A DNA stretch of 64,000 bases from Bacteroidota bacterium (lineage in GTDB: Bacteria > Bacteroidota > Bacteroidia > AKYH767-A > OLB10): the NCBI GenBank assembly GCA_016713925.1, contig JADJOH010000007.1, forward strand, positions 483,501 to 547,500, in the 5' to 3' direction. Positions 33,783 to 45,583 of this stretch are shown piece after piece. The position numbers and the translations under genes are program-made. Numbering within the stretch: position 1 is the first letter of the stretch; the number at the start of each line of letters is the position of its first letter. The notes below the pieces were generated by a model. The model did not search any database. It was not told where the DNA came from and saw nothing but the letters and a program-made list of their open reading frames with translations.

Positions 33783-33838
33783 CTTAACCATAACCCTTAA
33801 ACTTTAAACCTTGAACCTTGAACCTTGAACCTTGAACT
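33783..33838. repeat. TTGAACC 7-mer array
   Basis: Tandem words CTTAACC, TTAAACC and TTGAACC (four near-perfect copies of the last) run into the 58-bp hairpin repeat. The array separates the SRPBCC and pyrE genes together with the hairpin. Confidence 0.9.
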
Positions 33839-33896
33839 TTAAACCATGAAGCAGAATCGCGAAAAGCGATACGCTTCATGGGACCCCTTAAACTTT
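33839..33896. repeat. 58-bp repeat element with AGA/AC hairpin, copy 2
   Basis: Identical to 13534-13591, including outer stem CCATGAAGC / GCTTCATGG, AGA/AC loop and inner ATCGC / GCGAT (hairpin 33844-33881). Its last base is the first base of the pyrE stop codon, so it also forms the 3' end of pyrE and could act as terminator or mRNA stabiliser. Confidence 0.93.
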
Positions 33897-34531
33897 TAAA
33901 TTCCTTTCCACTTTTCGGGATTTTTTCTCCAGGCTTCGAGTGCAGGGAGGTCGGCTTTTCTGACATATCCGCTTTGGATGGCTTGTTGCAAAAGGTGGTC
34001 GTAATTACTTAAAGAATACACGGGGCAGGCGGCTTTTCTAAAATTTTCGTTGGCTATATCAAAGCCGTAGGTGAAAATGGAGACAAGTCCTTTTACTAAA
34101 ACATTATTCGATCTTAATTCATGAACGGCTTTCAGACTGCTCCCTCCGGTGGAGATCAAATCTTCAATAACCACAGCCGATTGATTGGCCTGAACTTCTC
34201 CTTCTATGGTATTTTGTCGGCCATGATCCTTAGCCGATGAACGGATGTAAACAAAGGGAAGACCCATCGCTTCTGCCACTAAAACCCCTGGTGCAATGGC
34301 TGCTGTGGCCACACCGGCAATTAAATCCGGTCGCCCAAATTTGCTTTCGATGAGCTTAACCAGCTCTTGTCGAATGAAAGTTCTGACACGCGGATAAGAC
34401 AGGGCTACTCGGTTATCGCAGTAAATGGGTGATTTCCAGCCCGAAGCCCAAGTGAACGGTTGTTCGGGCTGAAGTTTAATCGCTTTGATTTGAAGCAGGA
34501 ATTCGGCTATTTTTGAAGCGGTTTCATCCAT
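33896..34531 (-). CDS. pyrE: Orotate phosphoribosyltransferase
   Basis: 211 residues from ATG at 34531 (MDETASKIAEFLLQIKAIKL), selected by homology and because a TAGGTTTG box ends five bases upstream; an in-frame start at 34567 would lie upstream of that promoter. The PRPP motif VVIEDLISTGGSS is near residue 120, and SSAKDHGRQNTIEG is the flexible catalytic loop. It makes OMP from orotate in pyrimidine synthesis. Its 3' end abuts the 58-bp hairpin repeat. Confidence 0.95.
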   Translation of the reverse strand: MDETASKIAEFLLQIKAIKLQPEQPFTWASGWKSPIYCDNRVALSYPRVRTFIRQELVKLIESKFGRPDLIAGVATAAIAPGVLVAEAMGLPFVYIRSSAKDHGRQNTIEGEVQANQSAVVIEDLISTGGSSLKAVHELRSNNVLVKGLVSIFTYGFDIANENFRKAACPVYSLSNYDHLLQQAIQSGYVRKADLPALEAWRKNPEKWKGI

Positions 34532-34536
34532 GATTA

Positions 34537-34544
34537 CAAACCTA
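34537..34544 (-). promoter_or_regulatory. -7 box (TAGGTTTG) of pyrE
   Basis: Minus-strand TAnnTTTG match 5 nt from the ATG at 34531; near-leaderless mRNA predicted. Confidence 0.55.
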
Positions 34545-34593
34545 CAGCATTCGATTGAAAATACCAATCTTTTAAATAAACCTTCCTGCTTCT

Positions 34594-35232
34594 ATGTATA
34601 ATGTATATATCAATGAACGGTTACTTCGCTTTGTTAGTGTGCACGATCTTTTAGGTTCAGCCGATATGGTGCTGAAGCTGACCGGGGATGAATCCAAAAG
34701 CAATCTAAGGGTATTGATTGACGCTTTTGAACAGAATCTACTTACCGAAACAATGGTCTTGCAATCGGCGAATATTGATAAAACATGGAAGACATTCAAA
34801 TCGCTTTATACGGTGATGCATGCTGCCGGAGGTGTTGTGATCAATGAAAATCATCAACTGTTGATGATTTTTAGAAATGGGAAATGGGATTTACCAAAAG
34901 GTAAGATTGAAGCGGGTGAAGAAGCAGATGCAGCGGCAATCCGAGAAGTGTATGAAGAATGCGGAATTGGAATGCTTAAATTATCAAAGCAAATTGTAAC
35001 TACTTTTCATACCTACCCTTATAAAGAAAGTAAAGTCCTTAAAAAGACGTATTGGTTTTTGATGAGCACAAAGGATACTGCCACTCCGGTCCCTCAATAT
35101 GAAGAGAATATTCTCGATGTTCAGTGGATGAATAAAACGGAAATTAAAAAGGCTCTGTTAAATAGTTATGCCTCTATCGCGAGACTTCTTCAGGAGCAGG
35201 TACTCGAACCTGAACATGGATTGTTGGGATAG
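34594..35232 (+). CDS. Nudix hydrolase
   Basis: 212 residues. A non-Nudix N-terminal part (about 1-70, MYNVYINERLLRFVSVHDLL) leads to the Nudix domain with the box GKIEAGEEADAAAIREVYEECGI (GX5EX7REVXEEXGI), giving the Mg-binding Glu cluster. Substrates of the family are nucleoside diphosphates linked to another moiety. The gene diverges from pyrE with a 62-bp gap. Substrate unknown. Confidence 0.92.
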   Translation: MYNVYINERLLRFVSVHDLLGSADMVLKLTGDESKSNLRVLIDAFEQNLLTETMVLQSANIDKTWKTFKSLYTVMHAAGGVVINENHQLLMIFRNGKWDLPKGKIEAGEEADAAAIREVYEECGIGMLKLSKQIVTTFHTYPYKESKVLKKTYWFLMSTKDTATPVPQYEENILDVQWMNKTEIKKALLNSYASIARLLQEQVLEPEHGLLG

Positions 35233-35391
35233 ATTTCTCGCAGTTGTAAATCAACCTTAATGAACTTTCTTTTTCGAACCAAACATCCTTTATAACATTA
35301 CCGTGTAGCCGTGTTTCATGAAACGCGACAACATTGCATAAGATTATTCATTTTTAATGGTGATAACCCCTTTCCGTTCAAATGAATTGAA

Positions 35392-36165
35392 TCACACTAT
35401 TCTTTTTATCAACCGAAGATTATGAGTGTATTTACGTAACTCATTATTGAAAATTCCATGGTGGTCAATGCTGTCAACCCGAACTTGTCCGGAGGAATGA
35501 ATGATTTTGTTTTTGGCAACAAGAATTCCAACATGAGTAATGCGACCTTCTTCATTGTCAAAAAAGGCAAGATCTCCGGCTTGAGTTTCATCGAGAAGGT
35601 GCACAGCTTGTCCCTGCTCTGATTGCATCCATGCATCACGCTTTAAAGTGATTCCACATAACTTATAAGCCATTTGCGTCAATCCGGAACAGTCGATACC
35701 AAATGGACTTCTGCCACCCCAGAGATAAGGCGCATTGAGATACATGTAGGCATTTTCAACTACCATTTTTCCGATGGCCATTACATCCGATTGCCGGGCA
35801 TTTCCTTCAAAGCTATAATTGGTAGTTCCAATTCTGCAGTTTCCGGATCGAAACCAGGGTAAGTCGCTGCCGAGTAAAATAGAGGTAATGCTTTGGTGAT
35901 TGATAAGAATCTGAACAAGGTCATAACTCAGAAAGACTCTGCTCTTTTGTAATTCATTAAATTCCGTCAGTGATAAAGGATAATATTGTGATTTCTGAAT
36001 CCATCCTTCGTAGTCGTCAAAATTCAAATGTACTTTTATCCAATCCTGTTGTTGTTCCAGTATTGTAAACGTTTCACCAAAGAGTATCTGCGTTACCTGT
36101 TCACTACGATGCGAAGCTTCCGCACGGACAGGAATAAGACTTAAAGGGCAGATACCGTAGCTCAT
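35392..36165 (-). CDS. NlpC/P60 (C40) cysteine peptidase with SH3 domain
   Basis: 257 residues. An N-terminal bacterial SH3 region (about 1-60, ASHRSEQVTQILFGETFTILEQ, then WIKVHLNFDDYEGWIQ) is followed by the catalytic domain: Cys in WGGRSPFGIDCSGLTQMAYKLCG near 165, His in HVGILVAKN near 215, and a third polar residue (His in SSGQVRVDSIDHHG) farther on. These enzymes cut the stem peptides of peptidoglycan, often gamma-D-Glu-mDAP or at Lys bonds. No signal peptide is visible, so it may be intracellular, in muropeptide recycling. Confidence 0.9.
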   Translation of the reverse strand: MSYGICPLSLIPVRAEASHRSEQVTQILFGETFTILEQQQDWIKVHLNFDDYEGWIQKSQYYPLSLTEFNELQKSRVFLSYDLVQILINHQSITSILLGSDLPWFRSGNCRIGTTNYSFEGNARQSDVMAIGKMVVENAYMYLNAPYLWGGRSPFGIDCSGLTQMAYKLCGITLKRDAWMQSEQGQAVHLLDETQAGDLAFFDNEEGRITHVGILVAKNKIIHSSGQVRVDSIDHHGIFNNELRKYTHNLRLIKRIV

Positions 36166-36208
36166 ATTTTATTCAGCCTTCTACTCAATATAGAGGCAGA
36201 AAGTTTTA

Positions 36209-37387
36209 TTACATCCTTTCAATAACAATTGCTGAAGCACCGCCACCGCCGTTGCATATACCGGCCGCTCCAATTTTCGCGTTGTTTTGCTTCAGAACAT
36301 TAATTAAAGTGACTAGTATTCTTGCTCCGGAACATCCGAGTGGGTGACCTATGGAAACAGCTCCACCGTTCACATTCACTTTTTCGGGATTCAGTTTCAT
36401 CTCTTTGTTGTTGGCAAGAGCCACTACGGAGAAGGCTTCATTGATTTCAAAGTACTCTACATCACTCATCTTCAATCCTGCTTTTTCAACTGCTTTCGGT
36501 AATGCCTTTGACGGTGTTGTCGTGAACCATTCCGGAGCTTGTTGTGCATCTGCGAATCCGCGAATTTTTGCAAGAGGTTTAATTCCTAATTCATCGGCTT
36601 TCTCCTTACTCATCAACACCACCGCAGCGGCACCATCGTTCAATGTGCTGGCATTGGCTGCGGTTACACTTCCGTCTTTCACAAACACGGGGCGTAGCGA
36701 AGGGATTTTATTAAAATCCACTTTTTTATATTCTTCATCCTCAGAAACAACAATAGGATCTTTGCCTTTTTGTGGAATGCTCACCGGTACAATTTCATCT
36801 TTAAAAAGACCTTTTGCCCATGCTGCCTGTGAACGTTTGTAGGATTCAATAGCATAAGCATCCTGTTCTTCACGGCTGATGTTACATTCCGTCGCACAAA
36901 GTTCGGCGGCATTGCCCATATGATAATCTTTGTAAACATCCCATAAACCATCTTTCACTAAGCCATCAATCATTTGTGCATGACCTAAACGATAGCCGTT
37001 GCGGGCTTTATCGAGGTAATAGGGAACTGCACTCATGTTTTCCATTCCACCGGCAACCACCACATCATTATCTCCCAGCATGATACTTTGTGCCCCCAGC
37101 ATAATGGCTTTCATGCCTGAAGCGCAAACTTTATTCACAGTGGTGCCGGGTACATTCGTTGGAATTCCTGAGAAAATGGAAGCCTGAGTAACAGGAGCCT
37201 GACCAACATTGGCCTGTAAAACATTGCCCATATACACCTCATTCACTTGCTCCGGTTTTACGCCGGCACGTTCCAGTGCGGCCTTGATTGCGGTTGCTCC
37301 AAGTTGAGTGGCCGGAACTCCGGATAATACTCCGCTAAAACTTCCAATAGGGGTACGCACAGCGGATACAATATAGACTTCTTTCAT
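36209..37387 (-). CDS. Acetyl-CoA C-acetyltransferase (thiolase)
   Basis: 392 residues from the ATG at 37387 (MKEVYIVSAVRTPIG); the in-frame ATG at 37408 would sit within the promoter box. Catalytic Cys is in NKVCASGMKA near 88, His in the NEAFSVVALA region, and the terminal GHPLGCSGAR and CNGGGGAS motifs complete the active site. It condenses or cleaves acetoacetyl-CoA and acyl-CoAs, in fatty-acid breakdown or polyhydroxybutyrate/ketone metabolism. No neighbouring beta-oxidation genes. Confidence 0.95.
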   Translation of the reverse strand: MKEVYIVSAVRTPIGSFSGVLSGVPATQLGATAIKAALERAGVKPEQVNEVYMGNVLQANVGQAPVTQASIFSGIPTNVPGTTVNKVCASGMKAIMLGAQSIMLGDNDVVVAGGMENMSAVPYYLDKARNGYRLGHAQMIDGLVKDGLWDVYKDYHMGNAAELCATECNISREEQDAYAIESYKRSQAAWAKGLFKDEIVPVSIPQKGKDPIVVSEDEEYKKVDFNKIPSLRPVFVKDGSVTAANASTLNDGAAAVVLMSKEKADELGIKPLAKIRGFADAQQAPEWFTTTPSKALPKAVEKAGLKMSDVEYFEINEAFSVVALANNKEMKLNPEKVNVNGGAVSIGHPLGCSGARILVTLINVLKQNNAKIGAAGICNGGGGASAIVIERM

Positions 37388-37405
37388 GATTTTTATTTGA
37401 GAGTG

Positions 37406-37413
37406 CAAAATTA
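37406..37413 (-). promoter_or_regulatory. -7 box (TAATTTTG) of the thiolase gene
   Basis: Minus-strand TAnnTTTG match 18 nt before the ATG at 37387. The gap 37414-37738 contains a terminator and nothing else recognisable. Confidence 0.5.
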
Positions 37414-37523
37414 GTTAAAAGATAGCATGCTGAAATTCCAATAAATAATGATCTCCTAACAAATTGTATTATAGTTGAATAAGATAGCTAGAAATAACGT
37501 TTCAGTACTTTTTACATGAAAGG

Positions 37524-37560
37524 AGGCCTCACAGAAGATTCAACTCTATCTGTGAGGCCT
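37524..37560. terminator. Strong hairpin, probable terminator of the SprB-repeat gene
   Basis: Perfect 12-bp stem AGGCCTCACAGA / TCTGTGAGGCCT around a 13-nt loop, 178 bp beyond the SprB-repeat stop. T-rich sequence follows on both strands, so it may stop transcription in either direction. Confidence 0.7.
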
Positions 37561-37738
37561 GGAGATGTTTTTCGCAAGGTGTTAACCAAAGGCTTTTTAA
37601 ACCACAATGTTCCTAATAGGAATATGATCTTGAAAAGTCAGGCTTAAAAGCGTATGCAAGAATTTCTTTAATAGCATTCCACCCCAACTTTAGTTTGTGT
37701 TACTGCGCAACAGCTTTGAATAATTCAAAATGCATGGA

Positions 37739-40700
37739 TCAATAAATCAGAACTTTCGAAGTGAGGACATTTTTTAGCGAAGAAATTTTAATAAAGTAAT
37801 ATCCTTTTGCGAAGTGTTCTGCTATAATTGTAGAACGATTTCCGTTGAATTCGCTTTTATGAATTAATCTTCCTAATGCATCGGTTATTTCTATCTGAGT
37901 ATTTTCATCTGTGCATTCATTGCAGAACACAATCAATTGTTGGTCCGTTCCATTATAGGTATACCCAATACCAGACTTGTTATTGCGCTGCAAAGCGATA
38001 ATATTTGAATAGGCGAAGCTGCCATCGAAATCAGTTTGCTTCAGACGATAATAACTTATTCCGACGTCAGGCTTAATATCTTTATAAAGATATTGTTTAA
38101 TGGTAGTTGAATTACCCGCACCATCAACGGTTCCGATGAATTCAAAATGAGTACCGTTTAGAGATTTTCGAGTGTGAAGTAGTCATTGTTGGTTTCTGTT
38201 GCTGTTACCAACTGCAATAAATTGTGGGTGTACAGTGCTTCTCCGGAGAAGGAGATGAGATCTATCGGCAATGAATTACCGAGAAGAATAATAGTCGCAG
38301 AGTCTTTGCAACCATTTGCATCAACAATGCGAACCATATATGTTCCCACTGGTTTACATGGAAATTCATTGCTGTTTTGATAGGGATCATTATTTATATT
38401 GTACTGATAAACGGACATGCCACCCGTCTGACCAACTATAATTGTATCTCCGCAAATTGATGGAGAGGAAGTAACAGAAATAATGGGTCCAGGTACCCGA
38501 CCAACAATAATATTAGTAGTATTCAGACAGTTTTTAGTGTCTTTTACAGTAATCGTGTAAGGCCCGGGGGCGAGATTTGTAAATACAGGACTGCTTTGAT
38601 AAGTAACACCGTTTTTACTGTATTGCAATGCACCTGTTCCGCCGGAACCTGTTGCAGTTATTGTTCCATCATTAGCGAAACAAGAGGATAGGGTGGAAGA
38701 AGTGCTAATGTTTGGCCCTGCCAGATTCGCAACATTGACATTCAATGTACGCATACATTGATTAGCATCACGAACTGTTAGTGTATAGGTGCCGGCTGCA
38801 ACTAAAGTAAACGAAGTTGAAGCCTGGAATACTGTCCCATTTAAGCTGTATTGCAAGGGAGCAATTCCTCCTGTTGCTGCAGCCACTAAACTGCCATTGC
38901 TTAGTCCGCAACTTGAATTTGTTATAGTTGCAGTTAATGTTTGAGGAATATTGGGTGCAGTAATTTGAATCCCCTTCGTATGAATGCATCCATTATTATC
39001 TTTTACATAAACGGTATAATTGCCTGCGGTTAAACCGGAAAAAAGATTGGCAGCCTGATAAGTTGTTCCGTTTAATGAATACTGATAAGGAGGAGTACCA
39101 CCAGTTGCTGTTGAAGTAATGGTACCGTTTGAATTCAGGCATGTTGCCGCAGTAAAAGCAAGATTTTGTGAAGGAGCTTGTAGATTGCCAACAGATATTC
39201 CTGTAGTGTTTATACATCCGTTCACGTCCTTTATAGTAATGGTATAAGATCCGGCTGCTAATCCGGTGAATTGATTTGCGCTTTGAAATGTTGTTCCATT
39301 CATGCTATATTGATAAGGTGTTACTCCGCTAGCTCCGTTCGCGATAATTGCTCCACTGTTATTGTTACATGTTGCCGAAATAGTAAATCCGGTAACCGTA
39401 GGTGCAGGAACAGCTGAAACTGTTACTGAAGTATTGGTAATGCAGGCTCCGGCATCTCCTGTTCTTACAGTATATGTTCCCGGTACGAGTCCGGTAAAGA
39501 TATTGCTGCTTTGGAAGACGGTCCCATTAATACTGTATTGGAGAGGAGCGGTACCTCCTGTTGCATTTACAGTAATACTCCCGGATCCACCGCCGCAGGC
39601 TGAAGCCGTACTCACTGCAGTCACTGCTGGTGCGCCTGTGTTGCCAACCGTAACGGAAGCTGCATTTATACATCCCGTTGCATCTTTTACAGAGACAAGA
39701 TAGGCTCCTGAAGCAAGTCCGGTGAAAACTCCTGAAGATTGATAAGAGACGCCATTAATACTGTATGTTAATGCGCCTGAACCTCCGGACCCCACAGCAG
39801 AGATAGTTCCATTACTTAATCCACACGTTCCACTCGTTTGTGAGGCAACTATAGCCGGGCCATTTAGTGAAGGTACAACGATAGTTTGGGTGGTAATGCA
39901 TCCGCCTGGTATAATCGGAGGTCCAATGTCAAAACTTTCATCATCCGCCATCAGCAAGGTATATGTGCCAGGGGCAAGTCCTGTGAAAGTATACGTCGGA
40001 TCAAAAGTTAACCATGGTCCACCCATACCGGTGATGCTGGCGTGATAGGGAGTCTTGGGTCCAATCCCTGTCAATTGAATGGAACCATTTGAGGTATTGC
40101 AGAGTGTTCCGGTAACCACCGCAGAAGCGGTAGAATTTACACCTATACCTATAGTCGCCATAATGGTGTATGTGCATCCTGCAGCGTTCTTTGCAGTGAC
40201 ATAGTATATACCCGGATTAAGATTTAAAAAGAGCTGTGTTTGATTGGCAACAAAGGGTCCGAAGTTTAAACTGAAAGTGCAACCGGCACAATTTGCACCG
40301 TTTACGCGTGGATTAGTGATTTTTCCCAGACTTGTATTACAGGGGTAGGCGTCATCTGCTTTTACTGTAAATGTGTTAATGGGAGTACCTGTAACAGTGT
40401 TCGTAATTACGACTGTTGTTGTACCAATGCAATTCAACGCATCCTTTACATAAACCGTGTATGTTCCCGGTGCAACATTGATGAATGTATTTCCGGCTTG
40501 ATAAGTGGATCCATTGATGCTGTATTGTAAGGGAGCAACCCCACCTGTACCGTTGGCAACGATGGCACCGTTATTCACGCCACATGACGCATTGGAAGCT
40601 GAGGCAATGATGGAGGGGCCTTGAACAATAGAAATAGATGTTGTGGCAGTTACAATACATCCATTGGCGTCTTTAACATAAACGGTATAAGTTCCTCCTG

Positions 40701-43700
40701 CAAGACCGGTAAATACTGCTGAACTCTGATAGATTGTACCATTTATACTGTATTGAAGGGGTGCTATTCCACCGGTGCCGGTTAGTGAAATACTTCCATT
40801 GTTTGCAAAACAGGCGCTGGAAGTGTTAGCCACTTGAATACTCAGTCCTGAAATATTATTCAAAAACGTAGTACTTGTTGCAGTGCATCCGTTTGCATCT
40901 TTGATTATAACTGTGTAAGACCCAACACCCAATCCGGAGAATGTATTTCCGACCTGATAAGTTGTTCCATTGTTTATACTGTAGGTGTATGGCAAAGTAC
41001 CGGAGGATCCATTTACAGTAACTACTCCATTGGTTTGATTGCAACCGGCTGGTGTGGTCGAAGTGGTGAGTGTTGGTCCGGCTAATGCAGTAACAATAAC
41101 TATCGTTGCTCCCATGCACCCACCTGCATCTCTGACATATAACGTATAACTTCCCGGAGCGAGTCCGTTAAACAAAGTACTTGCCTGAAAATTTATCGCG
41201 TTAAGGCTGTATTGCAATGCTCCTGCACCTCCCGTCCCACTCGCTGTGATGGTACCTGTGTTTGCAGCACAGGAAGAAGCCACTGATGTCCCCGTTACAG
41301 TCGGTCCTCCTGTAGAGCCAATCGTTGCTGTAGCATTGGTTATACAGTTGTTTGCATCTTTAACATACACACTATAGCTGCCAGCCACTAATCCGGTAAA
41401 TACATTTCCTGACTGATAGGTGCTACCGTTAATACTATATTGCAGTGGTGGCACACCCCCTGTTGAATTAGCCGTAATGCTTCCATTTGAATTATTGCAG
41501 GAAGCCGTAACCGCCGTTGCTGTTAAAGTTGGCCCTGCAGAATTTGCAATAATTGCACTTGTTGTGCTCAGGCACCCATTGGCATCGCGAATGGTTACGG
41601 TGTAACTTGCAGCAGGCAAACCGGTAAATGTATTTCCCGGCTGATAGGTATTTGCATTGAGACTGTATTCCAGAGGTGCCGCACCACCGGTTGCAATTAC
41701 AGTAATACTGCCATTGCTGCTGTTGCAGAAAGTAGCTGCAGGAATGGCAGTGGCAGAGGGTCCGGCACTGTTTAATATTTGAACGCTTGTTACATTCGAA
41801 CAGCCTGTGGCATCTTTAATGGTGAGCGTGTACATACCCGCAGCCACGCCGGGAAAAAGATTGCCAGTCTGGAAAGTGGAACCGTTTATACTATACGTTA
41901 AAGGTGCAACACCACCTGCTCCAATGGCAGTAATTGAACCGGTGCTGCTTCCACAAATAGCATCGGTTTTTGTAAAGGCAACAGATGGCCCATTTGAATT
42001 AATGATGTTTATTGGTAATGTATTGCTGCAATTGTTAGCGTCTTGCACGGTGATCGTATACAAACCCGCAGCTAGTCCGGTGAAAGAATTTGAAGGTTGG
42101 AACGTGACGCCATTCGTACTGTAGGTGTAGGGTGCAACTCCACCGGCGGCGGTGATAGTTACAGATCCATTATTTGTACCGCAACTGGTGTTTGTTATTA
42201 AAGGCACAATTGCTGGTCCCGGTAATGTGAAATTTGTTGTTGTTACAACACCACTGCATGCTTGATTGATGGTTGCTTTTACTGTGTAATTTACATTCGG
42301 ACTTAAGCCGGAAAAGATGCCCGTTGTATTGCTGGAGATTTGGGTAGTACCATTAAATAATACATAGGTAATAGTTGCCCCTGCAGGTGGAGTTGGCGTC
42401 AATGAACTGCTTGCGGTTAATGTTCCGCAGCTGGAAGTTACATTTAAAGTAAACGAAGCATTGGTACACCCGTAGGAGGTAAGATCAAATGCCCCAACAA
42501 ATCCTTTCCCGGAAGCATACAGGGTTTTTTGAGTTTCAAAGAAAGCGAGGTCGTATACAGCACTTGTTGTGAATCCCGGAATCAGAATGTCAGGTTTAGA
42601 GGCATCATCAAAAGTAGAACCGTTAAAGAAATACACTTTTATTGTTCCGTTGGGAAAACCAACAAATATGTTATTGCATTCATCTGCGATAATACCTCCG
42701 CTCATAAGCAAAGTATTTCCTGTAACGGATAGTGGTGTACCCACTCCTGCCCCGTTGCTTTGTTGAAGGCTTTCAAATTTTTACCATCCCAATAGAAGAG
42801 ATAAGATGAGTTAATGGCGAAAACATTACTGGAATTGTCTATCTCCGGTCCAGTTAAATAAGGGCGGTTGGCAATTTCCTGAATCGCAACAAAACCTGAT
42901 GCAGTACTCCACGCAACAGATGCGCCACTGTAGGGGGGATTATTTTTGTATATTTTGTTGGATAGAGAGGGTGTTCCATATAATGAACCGTATATCGTGT
43001 ATAGCGCATTTGTAACGGGGTCAATAATTACATCTGATATATCCTGAGCCCAGCCTCCGCTTCCGTATGGAATTCCGGTCACATTGACCGAAGAAATTGC
43101 TGTAGCGGGTGGGGAAATAATGCCAAAATTGATGTTCGAATTGGTTCCTCCTCCGGCAATTAATAACTGTGGAGTTCCGCTGTTGCAGCTCCAGTACATT
43201 TTCCAGTTTTCGAGAAAACTTCCATTGGCAGTGGAGATGTAGTTGTCGTAAACACCTGTAGTGTTAATTCTTATTACACGATGTCCACCGGATGGAGCAA
43301 ATCCTTGTCCAAGGTAGATATGTCCGGTGTTTTTATCAACTACCCAACCGCCGTAATAGGTTCCAAACGTCCATGACGGAATGGTCAATGTTCCACTGAA
43401 TGTCCAGAGTAAGGTTCCTGTTGGATCATATTTTGCAAGTTTATAACTGGATCCATTCCCGCCTCCGGTTACATAAACATTTCCTGCATAATCAAAGTCA
43501 ACATCTTTCGCTAAACCTGCATTTACACCAATACCTGTTAAATTCGTAGTTCCTGAAACAAAAGGGTCGATGATGATACCTCTTGACTTGTCATAATTTT
43601 CCGGTAGTTTAAAGCGAATTGTACGATTGGAAATTTCAAACGAAGTAAGAATTGGAGCAACGTTTCTTGAATTGGATGATATCTCATCACCATAATAGGA

Positions 43701-44441
43701 AACCGGAATGGATTCAATAGTTTTTCCTGCAGCTGATTTTAAGACTAAGTTTCCGTTTTTGTCAATATGGAGTCTTTTCAAATCTCCACCAATCCGCATT
43801 TTAACTTTTTGCAAATCAGCATTCGGCTTGACAATTAAGCTGTATTCGTATCCGTCATTTTTGCCATCTTCAAAGTGGTAAACAAGATCAATTCCCTCAT
43901 ATAAGTTTTTGTAAGTAATCTTGCTGAAAGCTTTTGCTTTCCCATCCGATAGGCCATAGGTGTGGTATTCATTGGAAGGTTGTTCAGCAATAAATTCTAC
44001 ATCTTTATTAGCATCTGCCCATGTAATCGTAATTGACTTGTCGCTTATATTCAACTCTTCAATTTCTTCTTCTTTCTTCTTATGCTTTTTCTTGTGCTCC
44101 TCAATTTCCTTTTCTGCTAAAGTGGGTCCGGAAAGTTTTCTGTGTAAATAGATCACCCCCTTTTCTGTAAACAGGACCGGGATTCCAAATCCTTCGTAAG
44201 CATAAATAATTTTCCCCATTTCCGGTTGTTCATTGTAAAATTCACCGTACTGACCAATGTTTTCAATGAATCCGCGCGATATTCCATAGATATCTTTATT
44301 TTCCCCTTTGACATATTCTGAAACAGTTGATGGTGGCAGGTAAGAGGTTTGCGCTTTAATTTCCCCGCAAAATAAAGTAAGGAGAAAGGTTAAAAGGTGA
44401 TAACTGAATTTAATAATTATTGTTGAGAAGAGATGTTTCAT
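37739..44441 (-). pseudogene. Giant SprB-repeat cell-surface protein with T9SS tail, two one-base frameshifts
   Basis: Reconstructed length is about 2,234 residues. A signal peptide leads to a domain typical of Bacteroidota surface proteins (ISRGFIENIGQYGEFYNEQPEMG...), then a beta-propeller-like region, then about 17 SprB repeats of roughly 75 residues (unit core: CxxxNGSI, GGxxPLQYSINGxxYQ, FxGLxxGxYTVYVKDANGC), then a module FTLEKSLNGTHFEFIGTVDG and a C-terminal sorting domain with LIHKSEFNGN and KGYYFIKISS. Three frames join at 42750-42753 (CCCC, plus strand; one G missing) and at 38165-38168 (TTTT; one A missing). Adding both makes the length divisible by three. Gliding adhesin or matrix protein is likely; SprB itself mediates gliding. 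Confidence 0.9.
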
Positions 44442-44629
44442 TTTTCAATCTGTTGTTGTAGCGGAAACGTGAGTTTTACTACGATTTTTAAGCTCTTGAA
44501 TTAAGGGAAATGGAGATGGAATAATACGTTTGACCCTATTTTCTAATATAGGTTATGAAACAAGAATCATCATAACTTATAGCTGTTATGAGCAAGTTGA
44601 TTTTAAAAGGATCAAATACTTTTTAAAAA

Positions 44630-45022
44630 TTAAATTTTCGGTGGATGGAAAACGCCGATCGTTTTTTGATTAGGCAATGTCAGGTCATTTTCAAAACAAA
44701 ATTCAGTTATGAGGCTGTGCGTGTTAATAGACACTCTGCAAAGTTCAACTAAAAAAATAGTTTCACTGTATGAATTACCATTTACCTTGTGGCGCAAAGG
44801 AAGGCGGTTGTGATTTTCGGAATCTGACCTTTCGTGATCAGTATTTCCATAATGTAAAATAAGGAAATCGTAAAAACTCAGTTCTGAAGTGGAGTGCATT
44901 TTGTGAAATTTATAATGCGCTATGAGTTCAACTATTTCATTGGTTTTAGAAAGAAGGTTGCCCGGAACCAGACTCTGTGCAAAGAGATATACAGAAAGGA
45001 ATATGGTTGCCAACGCTTTCAC
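44630..45022 (-). CDS. Small secreted protein, Bacteroidota family of unknown function
   Basis: About 130 residues. I take the GTG at 45022 (VKALATIFLSVYLFAQSLVPGN) as start because the segment is a normal signal sequence; a TTG at 45037 is alternative. After it come VELIAHYKFHKMHS, SFYDFLILHYGNTDHERSD and a small NHNRLPLRHK motif. This pattern occurs in small secreted proteins near metal or efflux genes in the phylum, but no such gene is nearby. Several His residues may bind metal. Confidence 0.6.
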   Translation of the reverse strand: MKALATIFLSVYLFAQSLVPGNLLSKTNEIVELIAHYKFHKMHSTSELSFYDFLILHYGNTDHERSDSENHNRLPLRHKVNGNSYSETIFLVELCRVSINTHSLITEFCFENDLTLPNQKTIGVFHPPKI

Positions 45023-45037
45023 AATGTGAAGGTACAA

Positions 45038-45571
45038 AAATTGTTCGATTTTGTTATTTTTTTTTGATGGATGGAGATACTGAATAGTTGAGTGGGGTGT
45101 ATCACGAGTTGAACCGGATTAAAGCTTTGTTGTTTTTATTTCTATGTTCGTTATTTAACACGAATAATTTCAACTTTTTCTCTGATTTTGAATGTTATCT
45201 TTTGTTTTTCATCTTTTCAACCAAGACGGATGGTAATTAGAATTGCTTTTATTTTAGATCTATGATTTAAATCATGTTACCCCAATTCCATTATTTAGGT
45301 GTAACAAGCGATTTTATATAATCACAATCTGAGGTTTTCAAAAATTGATGATCAATTTTAGTCAAGGCGCAGTTTTGATGTTAATTTGAATTTTAAATAC
45401 AAGACTTCCGGTTTTTGTAGCAGCGGGTTTCTCGTCTTAGTTTGCAAGTTTGAAATTCCAAGCAATTATCCTTTATCATCTACGATTATTACTTAAAATG
45501 TCGCGGGTCATTAGTAGAGATGTTTTTCTACTATTCAACTGATTCCCAATCAAACAACCGTACTTTTTTCG
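45038..45571. other. Non-coding gap, 534 bp
   Basis: A+T-rich, with no open frame, tandem array or strong hairpin that I can see, apart from the promoter of the helicase gene at its right end. Confidence 0.5.
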
Positions 45572-45579
45572 TATCTTTG
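45572..45579 (+). promoter_or_regulatory. -7 box (TATCTTTG) of the DEAD-box helicase
   Basis: TAnnTTTG match 4 nt before the ATG at 45584; near-leaderless message. Confidence 0.55.
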
Positions 45580-45583
45580 CGCC

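Noticed and set aside
38768..42766. Multiple short genes across the SprB-repeat region on both strands
   Set aside because: They are out-of-frame or antisense readings of the repetitive coding sequence, and recur at the repeat period.
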